A stretch of DNA of 64,000 nucleotides from Roseateles sp. XES5 (GTDB lineage: Bacteria > Pseudomonadota > Alphaproteobacteria > Rhizobiales > Rhizobiaceae): NCBI RefSeq assembly GCF_020535545.1, contig NZ_CP084752.1, forward strand, positions 2,321,501 to 2,385,500, written 5' to 3'. The first letter of the stretch is position 1, and each line of letters starts with the position of its first letter. Shown here piece after piece: positions 47,200 to 56,453 of the stretch. The notes under the pieces were generated by a model. It was not told the DNA's origin, did not search any database, and saw nothing but the letters and a program-made list of their open reading frames with translations. The translations under genes were made by a program, and so were the position numbers.

Positions 47200-47643
47200 T
47201 CATTTGAGCCGAAGTTCAAATTTTCCCGGATCAAACTCCTGTGAGGCGGTCATGGTGGCCGTCGCCGCCTGCCGGGCGGCCTCCTCGCCGACCGCGCTGG
47301 TCCTGGCGCCGGCATCGACCGTTTGCGCGCCATCGGCCGCCTCGACCGTCAGGGCGGGCGCCTTGCTGACGAACAGCACGGGCGAGCCGCCCATCCACGC
47401 TTCGGTGCGGAAGATCTTGCGTTCGCCGTTCTGTTCGCGAACCTCGACCTTCTGCGTGCCGGGCGTGATGGCGTCGACATGATAGGTCGCGCCCTTGAGC
47501 TTCGGCTTGAGCGCGGGGCAGTCGGTGCAGCGCACCGTCTCGATGCTGTCGGCCGAGACCGCGCCGGCAATGGGCTCGATCGAACCGGCAAAGGCGGGGG
47601 CGGCAAGCAGCACCAGGGCAAAGGTCGGCAGCAGGGTACGCAT
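47200..47643 (-). CDS. Small secreted protein of unknown function
   Basis: 147 residues from ATG at 47643 with GGGAG 8 bases upstream. Signal peptide MRTLLPTFALVLLAAPAFA. Mature part starts GSIEPIAGAVSADSIETVRCTDCPALKPKLKG with a CTDC pair, then a beta-rich domain (TQKVEVREQNGERKIFRTEAWMGGSPVLFVSKAP). I believe similar rhizobial proteins carry the label 'plant virulence effector HPE1-like', from memory and with low confidence; nothing in the sequence shows virulence. Confidence 0.7.
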   Translation of the reverse strand: MRTLLPTFALVLLAAPAFAGSIEPIAGAVSADSIETVRCTDCPALKPKLKGATYHVDAITPGTQKVEVREQNGERKIFRTEAWMGGSPVLFVSKAPALTVEAADGAQTVDAGARTSAVGEEAARQAATATMTASQEFDPGKFELRLK

Positions 47644-47748
47644 CAACGGTTCTCCCTCATGGTTGACGGGAGAATAGCCCCCGCCGGTTACGGTCCGGTC
47701 AGGGGAAATGGTAAAATTTGAATTACCCGGCGATTTTCGCCGGCCGCG

Positions 47749-49035
47749 TCATGCCTTTTCGCGGGCGACGGCGCGCCAGCCGATATCGCGGCGGCAGAAG
47801 CCGTTTTCCCATTGCACCGCGTCCAGCGCCTGATAGGCAGCCTTCTGCGCGCCTGCGACCGTGGGCGCGACGGCCGTGACATTGAGCACGCGCCCGCCGG
47901 TCGCGACCAGCTTGCCATCCTTCAGCGCTGTGCCGGCATGGAACACCTTGCTGCCCGCGCCGTCGGCCGGCAGGAAGAGGATCGGCGTATTCTTCTCGTA
48001 GGAAGACGGATAGCCCTTGGACGCCATGACGACGGTGAGGGCGGGTTCGGCGCGCCATTCGGCCGAGACCTTGTCGAGCCGGCCGATGGAAGCGGCATGC
48101 AGGATCGGCAACAGGTCGCTTTCCAGCCGCATCATCAGCACCTGGCATTCCGGATCACCGAAACGCACATTGTATTCGATGAGCTCCGGCCCCTTGGCGG
48201 TGATCATCAGGCCGGCGAAAAGCACGCCCTGGAAGGGATGGCCATCGGCCGCCATGCCGCGGATCGTCGGCTCGATGATCTCCTTCATCGTGCGCTCGAC
48301 CATTTCGGGCGTGACCACCGGGGCCGGCGAGTAGGCGCCCATGCCGCCGGTATTGGGGCCGGCATCGCCGTCCTGCAGGCGCTTGTGGTCCTGGCTGGTG
48401 GCCAGGGAGACCACGTTCTTGCCGTCGCACACGACGATGAAGCTCGCTTCCTCGCCGCTCATGAACTCCTCGATCACGACCCGGGCGCCGCCCTGGTTGT
48501 GCACCACACCCAGCTTGTTGTCCGCCAGGATCCAGTCGATGGCCTCATGGGCCTCGGCCAGGGTCATGGCCACGACCACGCCCTTGCCCGCGGCCAGACC
48601 GTCGGCCTTGATCACGATGGGCGCGTCCTGCGCGTCCACATAGGCATGGGCCAGGGCGGCGTCGGAGAAGGTCTCGTAGGCCGCCGTGGGAATGGCGTAT
48701 TTCGCGCAGAGATCCTTGGTGAAGCCCTTCGAACCCTCCAGTTGCGCGGCGGCGGCAGAGGGACCGAAGACGTCGATGCCGTCGGCGCGCAGCCGGTCGG
48801 CAAGGCCTGCGACGAGCGGGGCTTCCGGACCGACGACGACGAAGGTGACGCCGTTTTCAAGGCAGAAGGCTGAGACGGCACCATGGTCGTCGATATCGAG
48901 GGGAACGAGTGTCGCGCATTCGGCGATGCCGGGATTGCCGGGCGCGGCATAGAGCGTGGTGAGGAGGGGCGACTGCGCCAGTTTCCAGGCGAGAGCATGC
49001 TCGCGTCCGCCCGATCCGATCAACAGAACCTTCAT
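47749..49035 (-). CDS. purD: Phosphoribosylamine-glycine ligase, with a mosaic middle block
   Basis: 428 residues, ATP-grasp enzyme of the second step of purine synthesis (GAR synthetase). [18 protein letters not shown] start, [79 protein letters not shown] and [23 protein letters not shown]. The ends look alphaproteobacterial. Residues about 126-240 (roughly 48320-48660) have betaproteobacterial-like text and a different codon use. The frame is intact and the enzyme should work. Confidence 0.94.
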   Translation of the reverse strand: MKVLLIGSGGREHALAWKLAQSPLLTTLYAAPGNPGIAECATLVPLDIDDHGAVSAFCLENGVTFVVVGPEAPLVAGLADRLRADGIDVFGPSAAAAQLEGSKGFTKDLCAKYAIPTAAYETFSDAALAHAYVDAQDAPIVIKADGLAAGKGVVVAMTLAEAHEAIDWILADNKLGVVHNQGGARVVIEEFMSGEEASFIVVCDGKNVVSLATSQDHKRLQDGDAGPNTGGMGAYSPAPVVTPEMVERTMKEIIEPTIRGMAADGHPFQGVLFAGLMITAKGPELIEYNVRFGDPECQVLMMRLESDLLPILHAASIGRLDKVSAEWRAEPALTVVMASKGYPSSYEKNTPILFLPADGAGSKVFHAGTALKDGKLVATGGRVLNVTAVAPTVAGAQKAAYQALDAVQWENGFCRRDIGWRAVAREKA

Positions 49036-49177
49036 GCCCGCACCCTCGATCCGTCCTTGGTTGTTGGCGGGTTAAGGGTGCGAGGCGGAAAGGTCAAGGG
49101 TTTGGGTGCGGTGAGGCGGCTTGCGGCGCGGGTCGTGCGAGCAGGAAGCCGGGTGCGGGAGGGCGACGCGTCAAATC

Positions 49178-49417
49178 CTAAAGCGTCGCCGCGCCCTTTT
49201 CCTCCATCGTGCGGCCGAGATTTTCCAGTTCCGTGTCGATCAGGTGCACGTCCTCATACCAGCCGTCATCCTCCACCATGGCGCTTTCAGTGGCGGCGCG
49301 CTGCAGGGCGCGGGCTTCGGTGCGTAACCTTTCGAGCCTGGCGATCTTCTCCTTGCGGGAAAGGCCCGTGTCGTCGCGGATCGCGGCAAGCTTCAGTTCC
49401 ATCGTGCTGACGGTCAT
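49178..49417 (-). CDS. Small conserved charged protein
   Basis: 79 residues from ATG at 49417 with AAGGAG 8 bases upstream. Mostly helical and highly charged (GLSRKEKIARLERLRTEARALQRAATES), ending in an acidic stretch (DDGWYEDVHLIDTELENLG). No recognised domain. Codon use and RBS support a real gene. Divergent from the outer-membrane protein gene. Confidence 0.7.
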   Translation of the reverse strand: MTVSTMELKLAAIRDDTGLSRKEKIARLERLRTEARALQRAATESAMVEDDGWYEDVHLIDTELENLGRTMEEKGAATL

Positions 49418-49456
49418 CGGGAAACTCCTTGTTTCATCAGCCGAAAAACGCAAACT

Positions 49457-49471
49457 GGAACGAATCGTTCC
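49457..49471. promoter_or_regulatory. Perfect dyad in a divergent promoter region
   Basis: GGAACGA-a-TCGTTCC, 15 bases with all seven pairs matching, 39 bases before the small protein's ATG and about 115 bases before the MipA-like gene. A good candidate operator; no regulator is encoded next to it. Confidence 0.5.
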
Positions 49472-49587
49472 GTCGAGGCCCGGCAGGCGATGGTTAGCGA
49501 AACGGTAATGAAACAGGGCTAATGTTCGGAAAATCAAAAGGTTTCGGCGGCCCGCGGCGGGTTGTCCGGCAAAGCGAGGATTGTGTT

Positions 49588-50397
49588 TTGAGTATCCGTG
49601 CATCGGCTGCAATGACTGCTGCCGCCCTTCTTCTTGCGCCCGTTTCCGCCCTTGCCGGCGAAGGCGGCTACTTCTGGTCCGGCGATTGGTATCTGAAGGT
49701 CGGCGCGGCCGGCTTTGCCGCGCCGCGCTATGAAGGCGCGAAAAAATACCTCTTCCAGGTCACGCCGATGATCTCGCTCGGCAAGGCCGGCAGCACCGTG
49801 CGCTTCTCCTCGCGCAACGACAATCCGTCCTTCGCGCTCATCGACAACGGCGCCTTCCGCGCGGGCGCGACCGGCAAGCTGGTCATGCCGCGCGACGAGG
49901 ACGATTCCGACGATCTCAAGGGCCTGACGCCGGTGAAGTTCGGCGGCGAACTCGGCGCTTTCGCGGAGGTCTACCCGACGGACTGGCTGCGCGTGCGCGG
50001 TGAAGTGCGCCACGGCATCCGCAGCCACCACGGCGTCGTCGCCGATATCGCGGCCGATGCCTTCGTCGATGTGCGCCCGGACGTGCGCATTTCCGCCGGC
50101 CCGCGCCTGACGCTCGCCTCGAAGGACTATATGCAGGCCTATTACGGCGTGAAGCCGAGCCAGGTCGCGGCTTCGGGCCTTCCGGCCTACGATCCGGGCG
50201 GCGGCGTGCACTCGGTCGGTGCCGGCGCGGCGATCACCTGGCAGGTCAACGAGAAGGTCGAGACCAGCGCCTTTGCCGAGTACAAGCGTCTCGTCGGTTC
50301 GGCCGCGGATTCCAGCCTCGTCAAGGCGCGCGGCGACCGGGACCAGTTCCTGGTCGGCATTTCCGCGACCTATCGCTTCGATTTCACGCTGCCCTGA
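49588..50397 (+). CDS. MipA/OmpV family outer-membrane protein
   Basis: 269 residues from a TTG at 49588 that has AGCGAGGA 7 bases upstream. This gives a signal peptide (SIRASAAMTAAALLLAPVSALA, cut before GEGG); an ATG at 49612 is a shorter alternative and one at 49522 would spoil the signal. The mature protein is a beta-barrel with alternating strands, APRYEGAKKYLFQVTPMISLG near the start and a final aromatic residue pattern YRFDFTLP. MipA-type proteins have been linked to murein-enzyme scaffolding; most members are of unknown role. Confidence 0.85.
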   Translation: MSIRASAAMTAAALLLAPVSALAGEGGYFWSGDWYLKVGAAGFAAPRYEGAKKYLFQVTPMISLGKAGSTVRFSSRNDNPSFALIDNGAFRAGATGKLVMPRDEDDSDDLKGLTPVKFGGELGAFAEVYPTDWLRVRGEVRHGIRSHHGVVADIAADAFVDVRPDVRISAGPRLTLASKDYMQAYYGVKPSQVAASGLPAYDPGGGVHSVGAGAAITWQVNEKVETSAFAEYKRLVGSAADSSLVKARGDRDQFLVGISATYRFDFTLP

Positions 50398-50456
50398 AAC
50401 GGGGCGTGGCATCGTGCCGGCTTGACCGGCGGGAAGCGGCTTGCGATTGAGGTGGC

Positions 50457-51410
50457 ATGATCACCTCTTCGTCCGATTCCGGCCGCGTCGCCGATGCGCC
50501 GTCCGACAACTGGGTCTACCGCGCGCTGCCGCGCGGTCTCTGGCCCTATGCGCAGCTTGCCCGCTGGGACCGGCCGATCGGCTGGCAGCTCCTGATGTGG
50601 CCCTGCTTCTGGTCGGCGGCGCTGGCGGCCAATGTCGCGGCCGCCGCCGGCACTTTCGACTGGCTGCGTTTCCTCGCCCATCTCTTCCTGTTCTTCGTCG
50701 GTGCCGTCGCCATGCGCGGTGCAGGCTGCACCTATAACGACCTCGTCGACCATGAGATCGACCAGGCGGTGGCGCGCACCCGTTCGCGCCCCTTGCCCTC
50801 CGGCCGCGTCACGCGCCGGCAGGCGAAGATCTTCATGGCGCTGCAGGCGCTTCTCGGCCTTCTCGTGCTGCTGCAGTTCAACCTCTTCGCCATCGGTCTC
50901 GGCGTCGCCTCGCTCCTGATCGTCGCGATCTATCCCTTCGCCAAGCGTTTCACCGACTGGCCGCAGTTCTTTCTCGGCATGGCCTTTTCCTGGGGCGCGC
51001 TGATGGGCTGGGCGGCGCAATTCGGCGCGCTGTCGCTTGCGCCCGTCGCGCTCTATATCGCCGCCATCGCCTGGACCATCGGCTACGACACGATCTACGC
51101 CCACCAGGACAAGGAAGACGACGCACTGATCGGCGTGCGCTCCACCGCACGTCTCTTCGGCGAGAAAACGCGGCAGTGGCTCGTCGGGCTCTACGGGCTG
51201 ACGGTGGTGCTGATCGCGCTGTCCCTCTGGCTGGCGGGCGTCGGCCTCGTTGGCTGGCTCGGTCTGGCCGCCGCAGCCGCGATGCTCGGCTGGCAGATCC
51301 GGGTGCTCGATATCGACGATCCCGTGCAATGCCTTGCGCTGTTCAAGTTCAACCACATCGTCGGCTTCGCGATCTTCCTTGCGCTTGCCGCCGCCATTCC
51401 CTTCTCCTGA
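50457..51410 (+). CDS. ubiA: 4-hydroxybenzoate polyprenyltransferase
   Basis: 317 residues, about eight membrane helices. First Asp-rich motif NDLVDHEIDQAVARTRSRPLPSG and second YDTIYAHQDKEDD are both intact, defining UbiA, which attaches the polyprenyl tail to 4-hydroxybenzoate in ubiquinone synthesis. RBS GAGGTGG directly before the ATG. Stands alone. Confidence 0.96.
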   Translation: MITSSSDSGRVADAPSDNWVYRALPRGLWPYAQLARWDRPIGWQLLMWPCFWSAALAANVAAAAGTFDWLRFLAHLFLFFVGAVAMRGAGCTYNDLVDHEIDQAVARTRSRPLPSGRVTRRQAKIFMALQALLGLLVLLQFNLFAIGLGVASLLIVAIYPFAKRFTDWPQFFLGMAFSWGALMGWAAQFGALSLAPVALYIAAIAWTIGYDTIYAHQDKEDDALIGVRSTARLFGEKTRQWLVGLYGLTVVLIALSLWLAGVGLVGWLGLAAAAAMLGWQIRVLDIDDPVQCLALFKFNHIVGFAIFLALAAAIPFS

Positions 51411-51413
51411 ACC

Positions 51414-51578
51414 TTATCGAACCCGCACGGCCAGCTCCGGGCGCGCGCCGGTGCGGCGCAGCGTTGCCGGGTGAACGGCCAGCTCGAAGCCGCGGCGTGG
51501 CGGACGGCCGCGCGCGACGATGGCGGCATCGGCCTTGCGGATGTGGATGAGAAGGGTGGTGAAGAGCTTTTTTGCCAT
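51414..51578 (-). CDS. Small basic protein of unknown function
   Basis: 54 residues, MAKKLFTTLLIHIRKADAAIVARGRPPRRG then a basic tail. GGGGAC about 6 bases before the ATG. Converges on ubiA with 3 bases between the stops. No domain recognised; supported by its RBS and composition only. Confidence 0.5.
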   Translation of the reverse strand: MAKKLFTTLLIHIRKADAAIVARGRPPRRGFELAVHPATLRRTGARPELAVRVR

Positions 51579-51660
51579 CGTGGCGTCCCCGCGTTCGTTT
51601 TGTCGAACGCTCTTTCCCATGCGGCCGGTGACAGCGGTGTTTCGCAGGGAACAGGGCACG

Positions 51661-51689
51661 AAAAAGCCGGCCGCAGGGGACGGCCGGCT
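51661..51689 (-). terminator. Rho-independent terminator of the DUF6101 gene
   Basis: Arms AGCCGGCCG (51665-51673) and CGGCCGGCT (51681-51689), loop of seven, followed on the minus strand by five U (51661-51665). The best terminator of the window, 31 bases after the stop. Confidence 0.85.
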
Positions 51690-51719
51690 CTCTCGGAGGT
51701 CATGTCAGGCACGGCATGC

Positions 51720-52283
51720 TCAACGGCGGGCGATGATCTCCCGGCCGTCGATCTTCATCTGGACGCCAAGCTTGCCGGTCGTGCGGCGCACGAGGAAACG
51801 CGGGCGGCGTTCCGCAAAGTAGGAATGGCGACGGCGCTGCTTGGCGGGCCGGCTGCCGACGGTGAGGTTGTCGTCGAGCGGGCGGGCGACGCCATCCGCT
51901 TCCACCATCAGCATGGGGATGCGGTAGGCTTCCGACCAGCTGCGCCAGTCGGCGGCGATATCGCAGAGATCGTGCGCCACCAGCAGCGGAATGCACAGGT
52001 CCGGATCTGGATGGTGCAGTTCCAGCGTTACCGTCACGTTGCCGTTGCCATGGTCGATGGCGCGGGCGGCGACGCCCTGGAAGGCGCGGGCCGGCAGTGC
52101 GATGGAGAGCGGCAGGCCGCTCGACGGCAGGACCTTACGCAGGACAGCGCCGCGCTCGTCGAGGGTGATGGTGGCGTCGGTTCCTTCCGTCTTCAGCTCG
52201 AAGGTCACCTGCTGCGGGAAGCGCTTGGGATCGAGCCGGAGCGTGTTGCCGGCCCAGGCCGGCTTGGAAACGGTATTCAGCAT
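51720..52283 (-). CDS. DUF6101 family protein
   Basis: 187 residues, MLNTVSKPAWAGNTLRLDPKRFPQQVTFEL. Two beta-rich parts followed by a very basic tail (SRPAKQRRRHSYFAERRPRFLVRRTTGKLGVQMKIDGREIIARR). The text fits the alphaproteobacterial DUF6101 family as I recall it. No enzymatic motif. It is a single gene with its own terminator. Confidence 0.75.
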   Translation of the reverse strand: MLNTVSKPAWAGNTLRLDPKRFPQQVTFELKTEGTDATITLDERGAVLRKVLPSSGLPLSIALPARAFQGVAARAIDHGNGNVTVTLELHHPDPDLCIPLLVAHDLCDIAADWRSWSEAYRIPMLMVEADGVARPLDDNLTVGSRPAKQRRRHSYFAERRPRFLVRRTTGKLGVQMKIDGREIIARR

Positions 52284-52588
52284 GTCTTTCGCCCTTGTTT
52301 TCCTTGAGAGCCGCTTTGCGGTTTTCTCATCGGGACTTTTCGTCCTCTGAGGGCGAGAATAGGCGCGCCCCCTTCCAGGCCGCTTAAAAATCGCGGTTAA
52401 GAAAACTTTGCAGTTCCTGATGGTTAGCAAAACCGCACGGGCTAGGGTTTCAAAGTGGTGAATGCCGCCGGCCGGATTTGAGCCACCCGTCCGACAGGCC
52501 GGGACAAGCCTCGCGCGCGACAATGACGCCGATCGGCCTGCGCGCGCCCGGCGACGACTGGCCAGTGACTGGAAAGAGCGGTTTGCCG
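52284..52588. promoter_or_regulatory. Divergent intergenic region before the DUF1217 gene
   Basis: 305 bases between two outward genes. A short AT-richer stretch lies around 52380-52435. No clear promoter, dyad or repeat could be picked out. Confidence 0.35.
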
Positions 52589-54913
52589 ATGCTGTCGACC
52601 TATACGAGCTACAACCTCATCGCGAAGGACATGGTGAAGTCGCTGAACCGCACGGCGACGGAAACGGTCAATGCGCGCGAGTCGGCCTATTACAAGGAGA
52701 ACATCGGCAAGGTCTCCTCGGTCGATGCGTTCCTCGACGACTTCCAGCTCTATTCCTATGCCATGAAGGCCTACGGCCTCGAGGACATGATCTATGCCAA
52801 GGCCTTCATGCGCAAGGTGCTGGAAAGCGACATGTCCGACGCCAACAGCTTCGCCAACAAGCTGACCGACACCCGCTACCAGGATTTCGCCAGCGCCTTC
52901 AGCTTTTCCGCCTCGACGGCGGTGCCGCAGACCGAGGCGCAGCTCGATGAAGTCATCGGCCTCTATTCCGCCACCGCCGCCAATGCCGGCGCGGCGATCA
53001 AGGAGGAGACGCGCTACTACGGTATCGTCATCGATACGATCTCGAACGTCGACCAGTTGCTGAACAACGAGCGCCTGCGCAACTATGCCTTCACGGCCTT
53101 CGGCATCGACCCGAAGACCTATTCGCGTTCGACGGTGCGCGACGTTCTGACGAGCGACCTCAACGATCCCGCCAGCTACTTCAACACGGAGTTCGGCGCG
53201 CGCGCCGAGGCCGCCGAGACGGCGATCGATGCCGCCAACACGGAGCTGGCAGGGCTGCCCTCCGGCCCCGCCAATGCCGCGCGCATCGCCGAACTGAAGG
53301 CAGAGATCACGCGCCAGCAGGCCGTCATCAACACGGCCGGGAAATACTACGCGCTTGCCTCGGCCTATAATTTCGAGAATGACGGAAGCGCGCTGGCCGG
53401 TACGGTGCAGACCGAGGAGCAGAAGAAGGGCACGCAGGATCTCTACACGCTCTCCAATCCGCGTGTGACGACGGCCGCCGCGCTGCTCCACCAGGACTAT
53501 TTCGAGAGCAAGATCGCCACCGTCACCACGGCGCAGGAGATCGCCAACGACCCGCGTCTCATCAATTACCTCAAGGTCGCCTTCGATCTCGACAAGCTCT
53601 CCGTCGGCAGCCTGACGATCCGCAATATCATCACCAGCGATCCGGACCCGGACAATCCGACCAGCTACATCAACCTGTTCGGCGGCGCCGACAAGGAGAA
53701 GTACATCGCGCTGCGCGCCGCCTTCAATTTCGAGGAAGACGGCACGCTCGCGGGCGGCGTCGCGCCCCAGACGGCGGACCAGACCGCCGCCACCAGCAAC
53801 GGCTACATGGTCCATTACAACGACAAGGACGACGAGGCCGACGAAACCGCGATCAAGCAGTTCAAGAGCCAGATCGGCGCGGTGAAGACCGTGCAGGATT
53901 TCGTGGGCGAAGCGAGCGTCTACAGCTTCGCGTTGAAGGCCTTCGGTCTCGATCCGGCGAAGGTCTCGGCCCTCACCATCAAGAACGTGCTGAAAAGCGA
54001 TCTCAACGATCCCAAGAGCTATGTGTACCGGCTCAAGGACGAGCGCTTCGTGGAACTCGCCAAGGCGTTCAATTTCGGGCCGGACGGCAATATCACGGCG
54101 CCGAAGCTGGCACAGTCGGAAAGCGAAATCCTCGTGATGTCCCGTGCCTATGTCACGGAGAAATCCCGTTTCGGAACGGCGGACGACAAGAAAAAGGCCG
54201 AGGAAGAGGCGAAATATTACAGTGCCCAGATGCAGAAGATCGACTCCGTCAAGGAATTCCTGGCGGACGACCGCCTCGTCGCCTTCGTGCTGGAGGCGAA
54301 CGGTATCGACCCGAAAGGCGTCGACGCGACCTTCATGGAGAAGATCTTCACCTCCAATCTCGACGATCCCAAGAGCTTCGTGAACCAGCAGGTGGATCGC
54401 GACTACCGCAAGATCGTCGCCTCGTTCAACTTCGATGCCAAGGGCCTTGTCGCCAAGGCGGACGATGCGCAGATCCAGTCGCGCCGTGGCATCTACGAGA
54501 CCATCGACGGCCATGTCCGCCAGAAGCTGGAAGAGGAGGCGGGCAACGACAATGCCGGCGTGCGCCTCGCGCTCTATTTCGAGCGCAAGGCCGAAACGAT
54601 CTCGAGCCCCTACGACATCCTCGCCGACGACGCGCTCTTCGAGGTCTTCAAGGTGCTCTACCAATTGCCGGACGAGGTCGCGAGCGCGGATGTCGACGCC
54701 CAGGCCGACATGATCAAGCGCCATCTCGAACTCAAGGACCTGCAGGATCCGGAAAAGGTGTCGAAGATGATCGTGAAGTTCTCGGTCCTCTACGACCTCG
54801 ACAACCAGTCGACCACCGATCCCGCCCTTTCGGTGCTGACCGGTTCAGGTTCGGCGGGCATCAGCGCCGATCTCATGCTCTCGCTGTCGCAACTGCGCAC
54901 GGGCGGGCGTTAA
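52589..54913 (+). CDS. DUF1217 flagellar-associated repeat protein
   Basis: 774 residues. Five copies of a DUF1217-type unit and a sixth, degenerate one. Each has an 'xYxFAxKAFGID' helix followed by a '(T)S(D)LNDPxSYxN' turn and a '(D)xRYxxxAxAFNF' helix, for example SDMSDANSFANKLTDTRYQ, SDLNDPASYF, SDPDPDNPTSYI, SDLNDPKSYVYRLKDERF and SNLDDPKSFVNQQVDRDY. No signal peptide or enzyme motif. DUF1217 proteins lie in rhizobial flagellar clusters, but no flagellar gene is nearby. The ATG at 52589 has GGAAAGAG upstream. Confidence 0.82.
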   Translation: MLSTYTSYNLIAKDMVKSLNRTATETVNARESAYYKENIGKVSSVDAFLDDFQLYSYAMKAYGLEDMIYAKAFMRKVLESDMSDANSFANKLTDTRYQDFASAFSFSASTAVPQTEAQLDEVIGLYSATAANAGAAIKEETRYYGIVIDTISNVDQLLNNERLRNYAFTAFGIDPKTYSRSTVRDVLTSDLNDPASYFNTEFGARAEAAETAIDAANTELAGLPSGPANAARIAELKAEITRQQAVINTAGKYYALASAYNFENDGSALAGTVQTEEQKKGTQDLYTLSNPRVTTAAALLHQDYFESKIATVTTAQEIANDPRLINYLKVAFDLDKLSVGSLTIRNIITSDPDPDNPTSYINLFGGADKEKYIALRAAFNFEEDGTLAGGVAPQTADQTAATSNGYMVHYNDKDDEADETAIKQFKSQIGAVKTVQDFVGEASVYSFALKAFGLDPAKVSALTIKNVLKSDLNDPKSYVYRLKDERFVELAKAFNFGPDGNITAPKLAQSESEILVMSRAYVTEKSRFGTADDKKKAEEEAKYYSAQMQKIDSVKEFLADDRLVAFVLEANGIDPKGVDATFMEKIFTSNLDDPKSFVNQQVDRDYRKIVASFNFDAKGLVAKADDAQIQSRRGIYETIDGHVRQKLEEEAGNDNAGVRLALYFERKAETISSPYDILADDALFEVFKVLYQLPDEVASADVDAQADMIKRHLELKDLQDPEKVSKMIVKFSVLYDLDNQSTTDPALSVLTGSGSAGISADLMLSLSQLRTGGR

Positions 54914-54916
54914 GGC

Positions 54917-56347
54917 TCAGACACTGACCACCTTGCCGGGATTCATGATGCAGGCGGGGTCGAAGGATCGCTTCACGCGCCGCATCAGGTCCATCTCGAT
55001 CGGCGCGCGCACGCTGGCAAGCTCGTCGCGCTTCAATTGCCCAATGCCGTGCTCGGCGGAAATCGAGCCGTGGTATTTCAGCACGATGCCGTGCACGAGA
55101 TGATTGATCTCGCGCCAGCGGTCGAGGAAGGCCTGTTTGTCCGCGCCCACGGGCTGCGAGATGTTGTAGTGGATGTTGCCGTCGCCCATGTGGCCGAAGG
55201 AGCAGATGCGGGCGCCGGGAATGGCTTCCATGACGGCAGCGTCCGCCTCCGTCATGAAGGCGGGGATCGCCGAGACCGGCACGGAGACGTCGTGCTTGAT
55301 CGAGCCGCCTTCCGGCTTCTGTGCGGGCGACATGCTTTCGCGCATGTGCCAGAGCGCCTTGCGCTGTTCCTCGCTTGCGGCGATCACCGCGTTTTCCACC
55401 AGCCCCGTCTCCATGCCGTCGGCAAGCAGCGCCTCCATCATGCGCGTCGCCGTTTCGGCCGCGTCGGAGGTGGAGATGTCGATCAGCACATACCAGTCAT
55501 GCCGGGTAGCGAGCGGATCACGCACGCCCGGAATGTGCCGCGTGGTGAAGTCGACGCCGAGGCGCGGCATCAGCTCGAAACCGGTCAGCGCCGCGCCGCA
55601 GCGGCTGGAGGCGCGTTCGAAGAGGGCGAGCGCGTCGTCCACGGACTTGAGGCCCGCAAAGGCGACCTCATGACCGAGCGGACGGGGGAAAAGCTTCAGC
55701 ACCGCGCCGGTGATGACGCCGAGCGTGCCTTCCGCGCCGATGAACAGGTCGCGCAGGTCATAGCCGGTATTGTCCTTCTTCAGGCGGCGCAGGCCGTTCC
55801 AGACTTCGCCGGTCGGCAGCACCACTTCGAGGCCGAGGCAGAGCTGGCGCATGTTGCCATAGGCGAGCACCGCCGTACCGCCGGCATTGGTGGAAAGATT
55901 GCCGCCGATCTGGCAGGTGCCCTCCGAGCCGAGCGAGAGCGGAAACAGCCGGCCGACCTTTTCGGCCGCTGCCTGGATGTCCGCCAGCACCGCGCCACCA
56001 TCGGCGACGATGACATTGCCGACCGGATCGACATCGCGGATGCGGTTGAGACGGGAGAGGGAGAGCACGATATCCGCCGCGTCCTCGCGCGGCACGCTGC
56101 CGCCGACATGGCTGGTATTGCCGCCCTGCGGCACGATGGCGGTGCGCGTTTCCGTAGCGAGCGCCAGGATTTGCGATACCTCTTCCACCGAGCCCGGCCG
56201 CAGCACCAGCGGCGAGGTGCCGTGATAGAGCCCGCGGCTTTCGACGAGATAGGGGGCGATGTCCTTGTCGCCCGTCAGCGCATGGGCCGGCCCGGTGATG
56301 GCGGCGAAGCGGTCGAGGAGATCGGGAGAAAGCCTTGCCTGCACCAT
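54917..56347 (-). CDS. FAD-linked 2-hydroxyacid dehydrogenase (GlcD/D-lactate dehydrogenase-like)
   Basis: 476 residues from the ATG at 56347, with AGGAAGGA about 8 bases upstream. PCMH-type FAD domain with PQGGNTSHVGG, SLGSEGTCQIGGNLSTNAGG and FIGAEGTLGVITGAVLKLFP, then the FAD-oxidase C domain with the metal-binding HMGDGNIHYN and SAEHGIGQLK. It oxidises a D-2-hydroxy acid such as lactate or glycolate. No GlcE/GlcF partner is present, so a single-subunit Dld-like enzyme is favoured. Three bases separate its stop from the DUF1217 gene's. Confidence 0.9.
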   Translation of the reverse strand: MVQARLSPDLLDRFAAITGPAHALTGDKDIAPYLVESRGLYHGTSPLVLRPGSVEEVSQILALATETRTAIVPQGGNTSHVGGSVPREDAADIVLSLSRLNRIRDVDPVGNVIVADGGAVLADIQAAAEKVGRLFPLSLGSEGTCQIGGNLSTNAGGTAVLAYGNMRQLCLGLEVVLPTGEVWNGLRRLKKDNTGYDLRDLFIGAEGTLGVITGAVLKLFPRPLGHEVAFAGLKSVDDALALFERASSRCGAALTGFELMPRLGVDFTTRHIPGVRDPLATRHDWYVLIDISTSDAAETATRMMEALLADGMETGLVENAVIAASEEQRKALWHMRESMSPAQKPEGGSIKHDVSVPVSAIPAFMTEADAAVMEAIPGARICSFGHMGDGNIHYNISQPVGADKQAFLDRWREINHLVHGIVLKYHGSISAEHGIGQLKRDELASVRAPIEMDLMRRVKRSFDPACIMNPGKVVSV

Positions 56348-56453
56348 CGCGTGTTCCTTCCTCAAGCATGTCCGGCCGAAGCGAAGCCGCTCCAGGCTCT
56401 TGTTCTTGTCGCATGATCCGACGTCGAAGCGATAAGGCTTCAGGTGGAATGCG

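Noticed and set aside
52442..54724. A 760-codon minus-strand open frame opposite the DUF1217 gene
   Set aside because: Its Arg/Asp/Val-rich text is the mirror of the real gene's codons; no motif or RBS.
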